Below are positions 22,898 through 31,699 of a stretch of 64,000 nucleotides of DNA, in pieces; the stretch's first letter is position 1, and every line of letters starts with the position of its first letter. A program made the position numbers and the translations under genes. Below the pieces are notes generated by a model. The model did no database searches and was not told the DNA's origin. It saw nothing but the letters and a program-made list of their open reading frames with translations. This stretch comes from Variovorax sp. JS1663. GTDB taxonomy: Bacteria > Pseudomonadota > Gammaproteobacteria > Burkholderiales > Burkholderiaceae_C. The stretch covers positions 28,490 to 92,489 of the forward strand of contig NZ_LYMK01000028.1 of assembly GCF_002157355.1 (NCBI RefSeq), given 5' to 3'.

Positions 22898-25800
22898 TCA
22901 AGTCGCGGCACGCGTGCCGTGGTGCACCCGCAAAGCCTGCAGCTCGCGGCGGGCCTCTTCCGCTTCGGGCGCCATGCCCATCGAGTCGGCCAGGGCAATG
23001 GCATCGCGGTAGCTGGCCTCGCCGCCATGCCCTTCCAGGGCCTGCATCCGGCCGAGCAAGCGCAGCAGGTGGGCCACCAACGGCCTGAAGCCGTGCCGGC
23101 GCGCGAGCGCCAGGGTGTCGTCGAGGGTCTGCGCCGCATCGCGGGGCGATGGCCCCAGCAACTGCAGCTGGCCGAGCGCCGCCAGCGACCACAGCTGCAT
23201 GCCCAACAGGCCCGAGCTGCCGGTGCGGGCAATGGCATCGTCGAGCAGCACCCGGGCCTCCTCGAGCCGGCCGCTCAGCGCATAGGCCCGGCCCAGGTAG
23301 CGCTGGGACGAGGGAATCAGCAGCGCGATGTCGGCCGAGCGCGCCAAGCGCAGCGATTCCTCCAGCGTTGCCGCGGCACCGGCCGCATCGCCCTCGAGCA
23401 GTTGGCAGAAGCCGAGGCCGACGCCGCTGTAGCAGATGTCGAAAGGCTTGTTCATGTCCTGCGCGATGCGGCGCGCATGCGCGATGGTGGCGCGGGCCCG
23501 CTCCGCCTGGCCGGTGATGGCCCGCGTTTTCGACAGGCAGACGAGGGACAGCACGGAGGCGGTGCCGGTGGTTCCGGTGTTGCGCAGCCGCAGCTCGCCG
23601 AGCATCTCGTGCAGCCGGTCGGTCAGGAGCGCCTCGGCCTGGCCGAACTCGCCGTGATACCAGAAGGCCTGCGCGAGCGCGAAGCTGGCGTTGAGGAAGG
23701 CGGCCTTGTCGCCGAGCTCGCGGGCCTGCGCGTAGCCGTGGCGGCCGGCGTCGATGGCTGGCTGCAGCAGGCCCATCTTGGTGAGGGTGAGGCACTGGCT
23801 GGTGTCGATTTCGGCCAGGCGCTGCGGCATGCCGGCGGATAGCGCCAGCGCCTTCGCCTCGTCCAGGCAGCGCGCGATGCGCGGCAGATCGGCCACGCCC
23901 GGCAACGCCACCCGCAGGCGCAGGCGGGCCTCGATCGCGGTGCGGATGGCCTCGGCATCCTGCGGCAGGTGGGTGATGGCCTCGATGGCCCGCTCGTAGA
24001 AGCCGATCGCCTCGCGCCAGGCCCAGCGTCCGGTCGCGCGATCCCCGGCCTTGAGCGCATAGGCGACCGCGGCGCGCCAGGCCTCGCCGCGCAGGGCATG
24101 GTCGGCCAGGCGCTCGGTCCATTCGTCGAGCCGGCCGGCGAAGAGCTGCTCCATCGCCTGCATCACGCGCGCATGCATGTCGCGCCGGGTCTTGCGCAGC
24201 ATCTCCTCGTAGGCCGCGGTCTGGATGAGCACGTGGCGGAAGGTGTATTCGCGACCCGCGGCCAGGTCGAGCTCGTAGAGGAATTCGAGCGACTGGAGCT
24301 CGGCGATCTCGGCCTCGAGCTCCGGTCGCGGCAGGCCGGCGACCGCCTCGAGCAGGTGGAAGGGCACGTCCTTGCCGATCACCGAGGCCGTGTGCAGCAG
24401 CCGGCGCGCGGACGGACGCAGCCGGTCGATGCGCGCGGCGATCACGGCCTGCACAGAGGCCGGCACCACGAAGCCGTCCCCGCCCGCCGTCGCGGCAGAG
24501 GCCATGCCGCCGTCGGCCAGCGAGCGCGCCAGCTCCTCGAGGAACAAGGGCACGCCGCCCGCGCGCTCGAGGATCTGCCGGCGCAGCGGCGCCAGCTGCG
24601 CGGAGGCATCGATCAGGTCGTCCAGCAGCACCGCGGCGTTCTCGGGTTCGAGCGCGGGCAGTTGCAGCTGCAGGCAGTAGCGGCGACGCGTCCAGGGCGG
24701 GTAGCGGTCGGGGCGCGTGGTCACCAGCAGCAGCAGCCGGGCGGCGCCCATGCCCTCGACCACGGCATCGAGCACCTCGGCGCTCGGCAGGTCGGCCCAG
24801 TGGTAGTCCTCCACCAGGAGGATGAGGGGCCGCAGCGCCGCTTCGCGCAGCACCACGGTGCGCAGCGCCGCGATCGAACGGCTGCGGCGCTGCGGCGGCG
24901 CGAGCGCGAGCCACGCCTCGTCCCGCAGCGGCAGGTCCAGCAGCGACTGCAGGGGCGCGAGGTCGGTGCGGTGCTCGGGATCGATCAGCGCCAGGGTGTG
25001 GTCCAGCTTGCGCGCCACCTCCACACGCTCGTCGGCCACGTCCACACCGAGCAGGGAGCGCAGCAACTCTGCCGCCAGGCTGTAGGGCGCACCCGCCGCG
25101 TGGGACAAGGCTGCGACGCGCAGCACGTTCCAGCTGCCGCTGCGCTGCTCGCGCAGGAACTCGTGCACCAGGCGCGACTTGCCGAAACCCGCGTCGGCCG
25201 CGACCACCACGACCTGCCCGCTGCCGAGCGCGGCGCGATCCATGGCGGCGCGCAGCTGCGCGAATTCGTTGCTGCGGCCGACGAAGCCGCTCAATGCATG
25301 CGCGGAACAGCGGGCCTCCCAAGCGGGACGCGCCACGGCGCTCTGCAGCTGGAACAGCTCGAGCGGTTCGGACAGGCCCTTGATCGGCCGGCGACCCAGC
25401 GACGCCACGGCCACGTGGCCGCGTGCCAGCCGCGCGGTGCGGCCGGTCATCAAGGCCGTGCCGGGCGCGGCCTGCTGCTCGGCGCGGTTCGCCAGATGCG
25501 CGATCACGCCGGCGGCGTCGTAGTCGTAGGCATCACTGCCGGTGGGCCGGATGACGACTTCGCCGCTGTCCAGGCCGACCCGGATCTGCACCTTCGGGTC
25601 GTTGGCCAGCCGCTGCGCCTCCAGCATCGCGCCGGCCGCCAGGCAGGCGCGCACCGCATGGTCCTCGCAGGCCACCGGCACGCCGAACAGGGCCATGATG
25701 CCGTCGCCGCGCACCGAGTTGACCATGCCGCCGAAGCGCGTCACCGCCGCGGCCATCGCGTCCAGCGCGGGGTCGAGCTGGCCCATGGCGGCCTCGGGGT

Positions 25801-26074
25801 CCAGCGCCTCGATCAGCTCGGTGGAGCCGCGGATGTCGGCGAAGAGCACGGTCACGTGCTTGCGCTCGCACTGCTGCGCGAGCGGCACGCCGCTCGATGG
25901 CGCGGGCGGCGCGGATGCCGGGGCGAGCGACGCGCCGCATTGGCCGCAGAAACGCGCGGAAACCGGGTTGGCGGCGCCGCAGGCCGTGCACGGCAGCTCC
26001 AGGGCGATGCCGCACGATTGGCAGAATCGGCCGCCCTCGGGATTGCTCGCCTGGCAGTGACTGCAGATCAGCAC
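22898..26074 (-). CDS. Zinc-ribbon / class III cyclase / AAA ATPase / TPR signalling protein
   Basis: This 1058-aa protein starts at GTG 26074, which has AGGAG 9 nt upstream. An in-frame extension to 26308 lacks homology. Residues ~4-50 are two zinc ribbons (CSHCQASN ... CQSCG; CTACGAAN ... CGQCG). Residues ~70-240 form a class III cyclase domain with both metal Asp motifs (VLFADIRGSTE and GDGIMALFG). The transition-state Asn region reads VIAHLANRAE, unlike the usual VNxAxR, so activity is uncertain. An AAA/NACHT-like ATPase follows (~270-560, Walker A ADAGFGKS). The C-terminal ~450 residues are TPR-like. It starts 46 bp after the FAD oxidase gene. It probably acts as a cytoplasmic signal-responsive regulator; the signal is unknown. 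Confidence 0.88.
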   Translation of the reverse strand: MLICSHCQASNPEGGRFCQSCGIALELPCTACGAANPVSARFCGQCGASLAPASAPPAPSSGVPLAQQCERKHVTVLFADIRGSTELIEALDPEAAMGQLDPALDAMAAAVTRFGGMVNSVRGDGIMALFGVPVACEDHAVRACLAAGAMLEAQRLANDPKVQIRVGLDSGEVVIRPTGSDAYDYDAAGVIAHLANRAEQQAAPGTALMTGRTARLARGHVAVASLGRRPIKGLSEPLELFQLQSAVARPAWEARCSAHALSGFVGRSNEFAQLRAAMDRAALGSGQVVVVAADAGFGKSRLVHEFLREQRSGSWNVLRVAALSHAAGAPYSLAAELLRSLLGVDVADERVEVARKLDHTLALIDPEHRTDLAPLQSLLDLPLRDEAWLALAPPQRRSRSIAALRTVVLREAALRPLILLVEDYHWADLPSAEVLDAVVEGMGAARLLLLVTTRPDRYPPWTRRRYCLQLQLPALEPENAAVLLDDLIDASAQLAPLRRQILERAGGVPLFLEELARSLADGGMASAATAGGDGFVVPASVQAVIAARIDRLRPSARRLLHTASVIGKDVPFHLLEAVAGLPRPELEAEIAELQSLEFLYELDLAAGREYTFRHVLIQTAAYEEMLRKTRRDMHARVMQAMEQLFAGRLDEWTERLADHALRGEAWRAAVAYALKAGDRATGRWAWREAIGFYERAIEAITHLPQDAEAIRTAIEARLRLRVALPGVADLPRIARCLDEAKALALSAGMPQRLAEIDTSQCLTLTKMGLLQPAIDAGRHGYAQARELGDKAAFLNASFALAQAFWYHGEFGQAEALLTDRLHEMLGELRLRNTGTTGTASVLSLVCLSKTRAITGQAERARATIAHARRIAQDMNKPFDICYSGVGLGFCQLLEGDAAGAAATLEESLRLARSADIALLIPSSQRYLGRAYALSGRLEEARVLLDDAIARTGSSGLLGMQLWSLAALGQLQLLGPSPRDAAQTLDDTLALARRHGFRPLVAHLLRLLGRMQALEGHGGEASYRDAIALADSMGMAPEAEEARRELQALRVHHGTRAAT

Positions 26075-26120
26075 GTCGTCATCTCCTGCACCGGTGGTCC
26101 CGCACTGTACGCCCGCAATG

Positions 26121-27644
26121 TCAAACTTCCACCGGCCTGCCGAGCCAGTCGACCACCTTCGGCGGCCACCTGGGCGGCTCGCATCCGCCGAGCGGTGCCT
26201 CGATGCCCTGGGAGACGCGGAACAGGCCGGCAGGGTCGTACTTCCGCTTGACGGCCAGCAGCGCCGGGAAAGCCTCGCCCCAGTAGCTGGCGCGGTAGTC
26301 CGGCGCATCGAGATCGGCGAAGTTCTGGTAGATGCCGCCGGTCCACCAGGGTGCGACGGACGCGCGCCAGCGCGCCAGGTAGGCCTGCATGCGCCGCTCG
26401 TCTCCCGCGCCGTCCCAGAAGCCGGTCACGTAGATGTTGAAGGCGGCCTGGCGATGGATGAAGGAGCTCTGCTCCAACGGGTAGTCGGCGATGGCACCGC
26501 CCCAGGCCGACAGGGTCAGGGTCGAGGCTGGATTGGACAGGTCGGCATGATCGTCCACCAGCGCCTTCCATTGCGAAGGCGGCAGCTCGGAGACGAAGCG
26601 CGCCTGCCGGAGTACGGGCATGCGCTTCGTGCCCGACTGGGTGAAGGGCTGCTGGCCGGGAATGTCCGCCAAGGGCTTCAGCAGGGCCTGCATGTCGGCC
26701 TGGCTGCCGAACCAGGTGCCCCAGACGAAGAGCCGCAGGATCTCCGGCGGGCCGCCGTTGGCCGCCGGCCAGCGGCGCAGGTCGGCCGACGCATTGAGTT
26801 CGGGTCCGCTGCCGTGCACGACGCGGTCCTGCAGCACCGTCAGGGCCTCGATGGCGCGGGCCCTGTCCGAGGCCTGGGCGATGGGCCAGGCAAAGGACCA
26901 GCCGTGGCTTTCGCGGGCTTGCTCCAGGCGGTAACGCACGGACAGCAGCACGCCGAAGTTGCCGCCGGTGCCGCCCCGCAGGGCCCACCAGAGATCGTGG
27001 TTGAGGTTCTCGCTGGCCTCGACAATGCGCCCGTCGGCCAGCATCACGCGAGCGCTCAGCACCCGGTCCGAGTTCATGCCGAGGCTGCGCGAGATCTCGC
27101 CGAAGCCACCGCCCTGCGCGTAGCCGGCCATGCCGACCGGCGCACCGCCCAGCGGCAGCAGCAGTTGGTGCGCGTCGAGCGCCTGCTGCAGCGCGCCGCA
27201 GGTGCAGCCGCTGCCGACCTCGGCTTCCAGGCATTGCGGATCGACCCGGATGCCGTTCAGCCCGGCCAGCAGGATCAGCAGGCCGTCGCCCTCTCCCAGC
27301 GAGGACTGGCCCGCGAAGGAATGCCCGCCGGCTCGCAAGCGAAACGGCACCTGGAAGCGCTGCACGCCTTCGAGGGAGGCCCGCACGTCCTGCTCCGATA
27401 CGCACTGGACGATGCCGCCGGGCCGCAGCGCGTCGAAGCGGGCGTTGTAGGTCTTGCGCAGCTTGCCGTAGTCGGCGTCGGCCGGTAGCACGAGGCGGCC
27501 GCCGCGCAGCTCACCCTGCAGGAATGCGACCAGCCCTTCCGGCAGCGCAGCGGTCGCGCGCAACGCCATCCGCTCGTCCGGGGCGACGAGCACGGCCGCA
27601 TCCTCGCCTTCCCATGCGCTCACCTCGAACGGCCAGATGTACAT
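26121..27644 (-). CDS. FAD-linked oxidase, berberine-bridge-enzyme-like
   Basis: This 507-aa flavoprotein is of the PCMH/VAO fold. The FAD-binding half has the covalent-attachment motif RAGGHSFAG (His for 8-alpha linkage) and GSGCTCGALQQAL, where a Cys may provide a second link. GGGFGEISRSLGMNSDRVL and the substrate-side RGGTGGNFGVLLSVRYRL follow. The C-terminal BBE motif is present (YRASYWGEAFPALLAVKRKY then DPAGLFRVSQGI). No signal peptide is seen. Family members oxidise alcohols, sugars or specialised metabolites with O2. It opens the four-gene run down to 22182, which has no other metabolic gene, so the substrate is unknown. Confidence 0.9.
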   Translation of the reverse strand: MYIWPFEVSAWEGEDAAVLVAPDERMALRATAALPEGLVAFLQGELRGGRLVLPADADYGKLRKTYNARFDALRPGGIVQCVSEQDVRASLEGVQRFQVPFRLRAGGHSFAGQSSLGEGDGLLILLAGLNGIRVDPQCLEAEVGSGCTCGALQQALDAHQLLLPLGGAPVGMAGYAQGGGFGEISRSLGMNSDRVLSARVMLADGRIVEASENLNHDLWWALRGGTGGNFGVLLSVRYRLEQARESHGWSFAWPIAQASDRARAIEALTVLQDRVVHGSGPELNASADLRRWPAANGGPPEILRLFVWGTWFGSQADMQALLKPLADIPGQQPFTQSGTKRMPVLRQARFVSELPPSQWKALVDDHADLSNPASTLTLSAWGGAIADYPLEQSSFIHRQAAFNIYVTGFWDGAGDERRMQAYLARWRASVAPWWTGGIYQNFADLDAPDYRASYWGEAFPALLAVKRKYDPAGLFRVSQGIEAPLGGCEPPRWPPKVVDWLGRPVEV

Positions 27645-27690
27645 GACGTCCTCCGGGCGTGTCTACGACGCCCGACATCATGGCCGATCA

Positions 27691-27730
27691 GGGACCTCCC
27701 GTGTTGGGTCCCGCACCCCGCAAATGCGGG
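27691..27730. terminator. Two tandem hairpins between tctA and the FAD oxidase gene
   Basis: GGGACC (27691-27696) pairs with GGTCCC (27707-27712), and CCCGC-AAAT-GCGGG (27717-27730) forms a second hairpin. They occupy the 99-bp space between the 3' end of the tct operon (27744) and the start of the FAD oxidase (27644), both on the minus strand. No T-run follows, so termination is possible but not of the canonical type. Confidence 0.35.
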
Positions 27731-27743
27731 ATGTCCTCTCCGC

Positions 27744-29261
27744 TCAGCCGGCGGCCACAGCGCGCAGCTTCTTGTCGCTCATGTACTTGGCCAGGCGCGG
27801 CAGCACCAGCACCGCCAGCACGACCAGGAGCAGCACCAGCGACATCGGGCGCTGGAAGAACACGGCGGGGCTGCCCTCGCCGATCGACATCGCGTTGCGC
27901 AGCTGCGCCTCGGCCAGCGGGCCCAGGATCATGCCCACCACGACCGGTGCCGTGGGGAAGTCGAAGCGCCGCATGATCACGCCCAGCACGCCGATGGCGT
28001 AGAGCAGCACCAGGTCGAAGGAGCTCTGGCGCATGCCGTAGGCACCCACCGTGGCGAAGATCAGGATGCCGGCGTAGAGCTGCGGCTTCGGGATCTTGAG
28101 CAGCTTGACCCACAAGCCCACCATCGGCAGGTTCAGCACCAGCAGCATGACGTTGCCGATGTAGAGCGAGGCGATCAGCGCCCACACCAGTGCGGCCGAG
28201 GTGGTGAAGAGCTGCGGCCCCGGCTGGATGCCGTAGTTCTGGAAGGCGCCCAGCAGGATGGCGGTGGTGTTGGAGGTCGGGATGCCCAGCGTGAGCAGCG
28301 GGATCAGCGCGGCGGTGACGGTGGCGTTGTTGGCGGCCTCCGGGCCGGCCACGCCCTCGATCGCGCCCTTGGTGCCGAACTCGGCGCGCTCGACCGGGTC
28401 CTTGACCAGCTTCTTCTCGGTCGCGTAGCTCAGGAAGGTCGGGATCTCGGTGCCGCCGGCCGGAATGCAGCCGAAGGGCGTGCCGATGGCCGTGCCGCGC
28501 AGCCAGGCCGGGATGGAGCGCTTCCAATCGCGCGCCGTCATGTGCACGCGGCTGAGCTTGTTCTGCGTCTCGACCACGCGGCCTTCGTACAGCACCGCGT
28601 AGAGCACTTCCGACACGGCGAACAGGCCGACCGCGACCAGCACGATCTCGATGCCGTCGAGCAGTTCGGAGATGCCGCCGGTGTAGCGGCCCTGGCCCGA
28701 GATCTGGTCCAGCCCGATGCAGCCGACCGCCAGGCCGATGAACAGCGCCGTCAGCCCCCGCAGCGTGCTCTTGCCGAGCACCGCGCTCACGGTGGTGAAG
28801 GCCAGCAGCATCAGCAGGAAATATTCCGGCGGCCCCAGCTTGACCGCGAACTCGGCGACGAAGGGCGCGAAGAGCGTGACGATCACGGTGGCGATGCTGC
28901 CGGCGACGAAGGAGCCGATCGCCGCGGTGGCCAGCGCGGCGCCGGCGCGTCCGCTCTTGGCCATCTTGTTGCCCTCCATCGCCGTCACCATGCTGGCCGT
29001 TTCGCCGGGCGTGTTCAGCAGGATGGAGGTGGTGGAGCCGCCGTACATGGCGCCGTAGTAGATGCCCGAGAAGAAGATCATCGAGGCGGTGATGTCCACC
29101 TTGCCGGTGATGGGCAGCAGCATCGCCACCGCCACCGCCGGCCCGATGCCGGGCAGCACGCCCACCGCCGTGCCCAGGGCGCAGCCCACCAGGCACCACA
29201 TCAGGTTCGCGGGCGTGATCGCGGCCGCGAAGCCTTGCAACAATGCAGCGAAGATGTCCAT
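27744..29261 (-). CDS. tctA: Tripartite tricarboxylate transporter, large membrane subunit TctA
   Basis: This 505-aa permease has about 12 TM helices and is of standard length for TctA. It is the main transmembrane channel of the citrate/tricarboxylate secondary transporter. Family motifs include GVLPGIGPAVAVAMLLPITG near the N-terminus, GAMYGGSTTSILLNTPGETA, IGTPFGCIPAGGTEIPTFLS and LTLGIPTSNTTAILLGAF. It follows tctB with a single base between stop and ATG, so the two are co-translated. Together with tctC and the divergent tctDE it forms a complete system. The substrate is likely a di- or tricarboxylate. Confidence 0.95.
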   Translation of the reverse strand: MDIFAALLQGFAAAITPANLMWCLVGCALGTAVGVLPGIGPAVAVAMLLPITGKVDITASMIFFSGIYYGAMYGGSTTSILLNTPGETASMVTAMEGNKMAKSGRAGAALATAAIGSFVAGSIATVIVTLFAPFVAEFAVKLGPPEYFLLMLLAFTTVSAVLGKSTLRGLTALFIGLAVGCIGLDQISGQGRYTGGISELLDGIEIVLVAVGLFAVSEVLYAVLYEGRVVETQNKLSRVHMTARDWKRSIPAWLRGTAIGTPFGCIPAGGTEIPTFLSYATEKKLVKDPVERAEFGTKGAIEGVAGPEAANNATVTAALIPLLTLGIPTSNTTAILLGAFQNYGIQPGPQLFTTSAALVWALIASLYIGNVMLLVLNLPMVGLWVKLLKIPKPQLYAGILIFATVGAYGMRQSSFDLVLLYAIGVLGVIMRRFDFPTAPVVVGMILGPLAEAQLRNAMSIGEGSPAVFFQRPMSLVLLLVVLAVLVLPRLAKYMSDKKLRAVAAG

Positions 29262-29262
29262 G

Positions 29263-29820
29263 TCAGATCCAGCCCGTTGCGGTGAGGCCTGGCAGGTTGA
29301 TGGCCAGGAACTTGGTGAACATCCAGTAAACGGGCGCCGAAATCAGCAGGCCTGTGACGATGTCGATGACCCAGGTGCGCGGCGAATTGACGCCGGCCTG
29401 CCCCTTCGAGCGCCGCAGGCCCTGCACCGCAAGCAGGTAGCACAGCGTGCAGCTGAGGATGAAGCCGATGATGGTGATCAGCCCCGCGTTGAGCAGCAGC
29501 CCGGCCGAGACCCAGGCGAAGCCGCTCCAGTAGCAGGGCTCGCTCTCGGAGGCGTCCATCTCGCGAAAGCCGCCGGTGCGGGATTCCCAGATGATCCAGG
29601 CGCCGCAGATGGTCAGCGCGACGGAGACCAGCCAGGGCAGGAAGTTGGGGCCGACGCCGCTGTAGCCGGCCTCGGAGGAGATGCCGGTCGCACCCCAGGC
29701 CAGCGCGACCCCGGTGAGCAGCACGCCGACGCCCACCAGCGTCTGCGGCCAGACCGCGGCCTTCGGCGGCTCGGGATCGAGCTGCGCAAACCCACTCTGC
29801 GTGGGGTCGATGTTGGACAT
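29263..29820 (-). CDS. tctB: Tripartite tricarboxylate transporter, small membrane subunit TctB
   Basis: This 185-aa protein has four predicted TM helices, as usual for TctB (TLVGVGVLLTGVALAWGATG, LPWLVSVALTICGAWIIWES, VSAGLLLNAGLITIIGFIL, and a C-terminal pair). TctB partners TctA in the inner membrane; its exact role in transport is not settled. The N-terminal cytoplasmic tail is longer and more acidic than average. It lies 82 bp after tctC and one base before tctA. Confidence 0.9.
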   Translation of the reverse strand: MSNIDPTQSGFAQLDPEPPKAAVWPQTLVGVGVLLTGVALAWGATGISSEAGYSGVGPNFLPWLVSVALTICGAWIIWESRTGGFREMDASESEPCYWSGFAWVSAGLLLNAGLITIIGFILSCTLCYLLAVQGLRRSKGQAGVNSPRTWVIDIVTGLLISAPVYWMFTKFLAINLPGLTATGWI

Positions 29821-29902
29821 TGTTCTGGACCTCGCGTGTGAACGGGAAGGAATGGCGCGCGCCGCATCCCGGCGCGCCGCCGCCTGGGCACGCTGGCCCC
29901 GA

Positions 29903-30862
29903 TCAGACCATGCCGGACTTGTGCATGGTCGCGCGCAGGCTCGCGAACTCCTCGTCGACGAACTTGGAGAAGGCGTCGCCCGACAGCACGGCGGGGGTCC
30001 AGTCGTTCTTCTTCATGGCCTCGCCCCAGGCGGGGGTCTTGAGCGCGGCCAGGATCAGGTCGATCAGGGCCTTGCGCTGCTCGGGCGTGATGCCGGGCGC
30101 GCCGTACACGCCGCGCCAGTTGCCGATCTCGACATCGATCTTCTGCTCCTTCAGCGTGGGCACGTCGATGCCGGGCAGGCGCTGGGCCGAGGTGACGGCG
30201 ATGGCCTTCATCTTGCCGGTCTTGATGTACTCGGCGAATTCGCTGTAGCCGCTGCCGCCGACCGTGACGTTGCCGCCCAGGATGGCGGCCGTCGCCTCGC
30301 CGCCTCCGCGGAAGGCCACGTAGTTGATCTTGGAGGGATCGACACCGACCTTCTGCGCGATCATCGCCGCGGCGATGTGCTCGGTGGAGCCGCGCGAGCC
30401 GCCGCCCCACTTGACGCTGCCCGGGTCCTTCTTGAGCTGTTCGACCACGTCGGCCATGGACTTGAGCGGCGAGTTGGCGGGCAGCACGAAGACGTTGTAT
30501 TCGCTGGTCAGGCGCGCCAGCGGCGTGGCCTTGGACAGGTCCACCGGCGGCTTGCCGGTGATGATGCCGCCGACCATCACGGCGCCCATCACCATCATCG
30601 CGTTGGGGTCGCCCTTGGAGCCGTTGACGAACTGCGCCAGGCCCAGCGCACCGGCGGCGCCGCCCTTGTTGTCGTAGGTGACGGTGTCGGCGAGCTTGCC
30701 GTCGGTCATGGCCTTGCCCAGCGCCCGCCCGGTGGTGTCCCAGCCGCCGCCCGGGTTGGCCGGGATCATCATCTTGACGTTGGGAGCGGCCCAGGCCGAC
30801 AGCGGCAGGGCACCGGTGGCGGCCAGCGCGGCCATGGACTTCAGAAAGGTATCTCGACGCAT
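29903..30862 (-). CDS. tctC: Tripartite tricarboxylate transporter, periplasmic receptor TctC
   Basis: This 319-aa receptor has a signal peptide (MRRDTFLKSMAALAATGALP...AWA) and the TctC fold (NVKMMIPANPGGGWDTTGRA, NKGGAAGALGLAQFV, GGGSRGSTEHIAAAMIAQKV). The ATG at 30862 has AAGGAGAC just upstream; the longer open frame to 31114 runs back into tctD on the other strand. It is the first gene of tctCBA, the standard order, with the two-component genes divergent across about 100 bp. TctC captures the carboxylate and docks to TctAB. Confidence 0.94.
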   Translation of the reverse strand: MRRDTFLKSMAALAATGALPLSAWAAPNVKMMIPANPGGGWDTTGRALGKAMTDGKLADTVTYDNKGGAAGALGLAQFVNGSKGDPNAMMVMGAVMVGGIITGKPPVDLSKATPLARLTSEYNVFVLPANSPLKSMADVVEQLKKDPGSVKWGGGSRGSTEHIAAAMIAQKVGVDPSKINYVAFRGGGEATAAILGGNVTVGGSGYSEFAEYIKTGKMKAIAVTSAQRLPGIDVPTLKEQKIDVEIGNWRGVYGAPGITPEQRKALIDLILAALKTPAWGEAMKKNDWTPAVLSGDAFSKFVDEEFASLRATMHKSGMV

Positions 30863-30966
30863 GCGTGTCTCCTTTGGGGATCTTGAAAGCGGAACGCCGC
30901 TATGATGCGCCCCCCCGCTGTCAGTTGGCTGTCCGGCACACTGGGGTAAACACCGAAATTCCGGCG

Positions 30967-31647
30967 ATGAGGCTGCTGCTAGTCGAAGACGATCCGTCCA
31001 TGCAAACCACCCTGCAGCGAACGCTGGGCCGCCGCATGATCGACGTGCGCCTGTGCGGCGACGGCGCGCAGGCACTCGCGCAGTGGCGAGCCCTCGAGCC
31101 CGACGTGGTGGCACTCGACCTGAGCCTGCCGAACGTGGACGGCCTGCAGGTTCTGGCCCGCGCGCGCGCCGAAGGCCTGCGCACGCCGGTGCTGCTGCTG
31201 ACCGCGCGGGGCACGGTCGGCGATCGCGTGGTCGGCCTCAACACCGGGGCTGACGACTACCTGCCCAAGCCCTTCGACCTCGACGAGCTGGAGGCGCGCA
31301 TCCGCGCGCTGCACAGGCGCAACCAGAGTACGGCGCCGGAGTCGGCGAACAGTCCGCAGCAGGTCGGTGGCCTGCGCTGCGAGCCCGACAGCGGCGCGAT
31401 CTACCACCGCACCGAGGTCCTGGAGCTCACTCCGCGCGAACTCGCGCTGCTGAAGGCGCTGATGGTGAAGCCCGGTCACGCGGTGGCCAAGGAACGCCTG
31501 TTCGAGCTGGTCTTTCCCGGCGAGGGCGACGTGCAGTACGAGGCGATCGAAGTGGTGGTGTATCGCCTCCGCAAGAAGCTCGCCGGCACCGGCGCGGCGC
31601 TGATGACGCTGCGCGGCCTGGGCTACCTGCTGCGCGAAGAGACATGA
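30967..31647 (+). CDS. tctD: Response regulator TctD (OmpR family)
   Basis: This 226-aa regulator has a receiver domain at ~1-120 (LLLVEDDPSM, phospho-acceptor Asp in VVALDLSLPN, Lys in DDYLPKPFDL). A winged-helix DNA-binding domain follows at ~135-225 (LELTPRELALLKALMVKPGH, then VVVYRLRKKL and MTLRGLGYLL). Translation most likely begins at ATG 30967, exactly where the receiver begins. It is divergent from tctC, and a TATGAT -10-like hexamer lies at 30901-30906. The pairing with tctCBA and the kinase that follows supports the name: TctD activates tct expression in response to citrate-like substrates. Confidence 0.92.
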   Translation: MRLLLVEDDPSMQTTLQRTLGRRMIDVRLCGDGAQALAQWRALEPDVVALDLSLPNVDGLQVLARARAEGLRTPVLLLTARGTVGDRVVGLNTGADDYLPKPFDLDELEARIRALHRRNQSTAPESANSPQQVGGLRCEPDSGAIYHRTEVLELTPRELALLKALMVKPGHAVAKERLFELVFPGEGDVQYEAIEVVVYRLRKKLAGTGAALMTLRGLGYLLREET

Positions 31648-31699
31648 GCCGCAGGGCCGTTCCGAAGGCGAACGCCGCAGCCGCAGGCGAAGGTCTCCA

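Noticed and set aside
22182..25322. A 1046-codon minus-strand frame running through the cyclase/AAA gene
   Set aside because: Its upstream two thirds is a shadow frame of the cyclase gene. Only the last 136 codons, from the GTG at 22592, form the credible Cys-rich protein.
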